From Coriobacteriales bacterium (GTDB lineage: Bacteria; Actinomycetota; Coriobacteriia; Coriobacteriales; UBA8131), in the NCBI GenBank assembly GCA_031272005.1, contig JAISUQ010000114.1, positions 1-6,122 of the forward strand: a stretch of 6,122 bases of DNA. Direction: 5' to 3'. The position numbers and the translations under genes are program-made. Of this stretch, positions 4,837-6,122 are shown piece after piece (position 1 is the first letter of the stretch; each line of letters begins with the position of its first letter). The notes beneath the pieces were generated by a model. The model did not search any database and was not told where the DNA came from. It saw only the letters and a list, made by a program, of their open reading frames with translations.

Positions 4837-6122
4837 TCAAACCCCCACGCCCACAGCGCGGCGGGCGGTGATCAGGGCGTCTGCCATGGTCAGCACTCCG
4901 TCGCCGTCCACATCGGCGGCGGCGAAGGCGGCGGGCGAGAGCTCGTCCAGGCCGATGGCGGCGCGCAGCAGCAATACGGCATCGGCGATGCTCACGGCGC
5001 CGTCCTGGTCCACGTCACCGGAGGCCGCGCCCAGCGGCGGGTCGGGCACGTTGACAGAGACGACCACAAAGGCGCCGGCGGCATTGGCCCCCTGCCCGCT
5101 GGCCCCCGCGTCCCAGGCCAGCACGACCTCGGCGCCGTTGACATCGAGGGTGTGGCTTTCCGGCGTGAGGTAGAGATACAGGCAGGTGTCTGAAAGTGAC
5201 ACCCAGTTGTCGATGGTGTAAGTGATGGGCACCTGGTGGTCTTTTTGCAGCGACTCATTGACGAAGGCCCAGGCGTGGAGGTCACCGGTATAGAGCGGCT
5301 CGCCGTCACTGGAGATGACATAGGGCCCGGCCCCAAGCCCGAGTGATTCGGTATCCAGGCGCAGAAGGCGCAAAGGCGTGCCGCTGGCATCCACCACATC
5401 AGCGGTAACGGCAGCTTCGTAGACGCCCGGGACGGTGATACCCGGCCAAAGCGTATCTGATGCGCTGCCGTCCCCGTCCGGGTCGATGGCGTTGTAGTCG
5501 ACATAGGCCCTAATAGAGCCGCCGGAGTAGTGCAGCCAGCCGCCGTCGGAGTCATTGCCGGCGTTGTAGCCGCCGCCACCGATGGCTGAGCCGGAGAAGT
5601 CCACATTGATAGACAGCGTGCCGCCTTCCATGTAGACATGCGTGCCGGCCGCACCGCCTGCGGCCCCCGCCGAGCCGCCGATGGCCGCTGAGCGCGACAC
5701 GGCGATGATGCTTATTTCACCACCCAGGATGGTGATCGGCCCGGGCGTGAAGGTGGTAGATGAGGCATTGGCACCGGAGCCGATGCAGGCGCCCTGCTTG
5801 GAGCTTTTCATGAACAGGCGCCCGCCGGTGACCGTTATCGCCCCGTTGTATTCCGGCGCCTGGCCCTCAGAGCCCGATGCCCCGCCGTTGCCGCCGATAC
5901 CGGCGCCTTGCTCGCGCTTGTAGAAGTACAGGGTGTCCGTATCGGTGACGCCGCCTACAGTAAGCGAGGTGGAGGTGTTGACATGGACCATGGCATAGCC
6001 TGATGCCCCGGTGTCCATATCCAGGATGGAGGTACCAGCAAAGCGCAGGTGGTTGCCCGTGCCCTGGTAGTCGATCATGTTGGCCGAACCGGTGGTGACG
6101 GAGATGTAGACATCCTGGATGG
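4837..6122 (-). CDS. Dockerin-bearing, Gly-rich repeat extracellular protein (N-terminus outside window)
   Basis: The last 427 residues of a larger protein are visible; the frame runs open through the right edge, so the Met at 6078 is internal. Residues about 72-205 hold four degenerate units of the form GAxIGG or GACIGSG followed by a Gly/Ala/Ser-rich loop, then ITVTGG, ITILGG, VYMEGG or HYSGG and a short strand. This is the pattern of parallel beta-helix-like repeats in bacterial surface proteins. DPDGDGSASD (213-222) could be a calcium loop. Residues 225-365 look beta-rich without a recognised family. Residues 368-424 form a type I dockerin with two F-hand repeats, DVDQDGAVSIAD (369-380) and DVDGDGVLTMAD (403-414), each followed by a helix, which normally binds a cohesin in the presence of calcium. 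Composition is GC-rich like the mur operon. Secretion is inferred from domain type; no signal peptide is in view. No catalytic domain is seen in this part. Confidence 0.82.
   Translation of the reverse strand, partial: IQDVYISVTTGSANMIDYQGTGNHLRFAGTSILDMDTGASGYAMVHVNTSTSLTVGGVTDTDTLYFYKREQGAGIGGNGGASGSEGQAPEYNGAITVTGGRLFMKSSKQGACIGSGANASSTTFTPGPITILGGEISIIAVSRSAAIGGSAGAAGGAAGTHVYMEGGTLSINVDFSGSAIGGGGYNAGNDSDGGWLHYSGGSIRAYVDYNAIDPDGDGSASDTLWPGITVPGVYEAAVTADVVDASGTPLRLLRLDTESLGLGAGPYVISSDGEPLYTGDLHAWAFVNESLQKDHQVPITYTIDNWVSLSDTCLYLYLTPESHTLDVNGAEVVLAWDAGASGQGANAAGAFVVVSVNVPDPPLGAASGDVDQDGAVSIADAVLLLRAAIGLDELSPAAFAAADVDGDGVLTMADALITARRAVGVGV

Noticed and set aside
4824..4838. Hairpin GATGCG-TAC-CGCATC at the dockerin stop codon as an intrinsic terminator
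   Set aside because: The stem is only 6 bp and no T-tract follows on the minus strand.
4661..5173. Plus-strand frame of 170 codons downstream of the toxin
   Set aside because: Most of it is antisense to the dockerin protein, and the Ser/Thr/Pro/Ala composition is a shadow signature.

Overview
The window looks like chromosome of a GC-rich, Gram-positive-type bacterium. Strong AGGAG-like ribosome binding sites, a TTG start and tightly overlapping cell-wall genes support this. The MurB and MurC sequences and the D-aspartate-ligase-like ATP-grasp gene would suit a high-GC actinobacterium such as a Coriobacteriia relative, but a high-GC Clostridia lineage cannot be excluded from sequence alone.

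Left part (positions 1-3943, all on the minus strand): a compact four-gene peptidoglycan operon. In transcription order it encodes an ATP-grasp ligase closely resembling D-aspartate ligases, an aspartate/glutamate racemase, MurC and a MurB cut by the window edge. The genes overlap by 4 bp or are separated by 9 bp. The likely logic is that the racemase makes D-Asp, the ligase attaches it to the stem peptide (probably to the diamino acid at position 3) as an interpeptide bridge, and MurC and MurB make the UDP-MurNAc-peptide precursor in the same transcript. Putting the bridge-forming pair directly in front of murC-murB is the clearest pathway message of the window.

Middle (about 4020-4840): a distinctly AT-richer accessory insert on the plus strand. 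It holds a 65-residue acidic ORF of no recognised family followed, with an 11 bp overlap, by a ParE/RelE-type toxin of 117 residues. This has the layout of a toxin-antitoxin operon with an unfamiliar antitoxin. Small dyad-symmetric sequences lie just upstream. The 212 bp downstream hold no gene, but contain two neighbouring hairpins sharing GTGRCA/TGTCAC arms, like a paired REP element.

Right part (4837-6122, minus strand): the C-terminal 427 residues of a large secreted-type protein. It has Gly-rich beta-helix-like repeats (IGG ... ITI.GG), a beta-rich middle region and a C-terminal type I dockerin with two calcium-binding repeats. Its N-terminus lies outside the window. It converges on the toxin gene.
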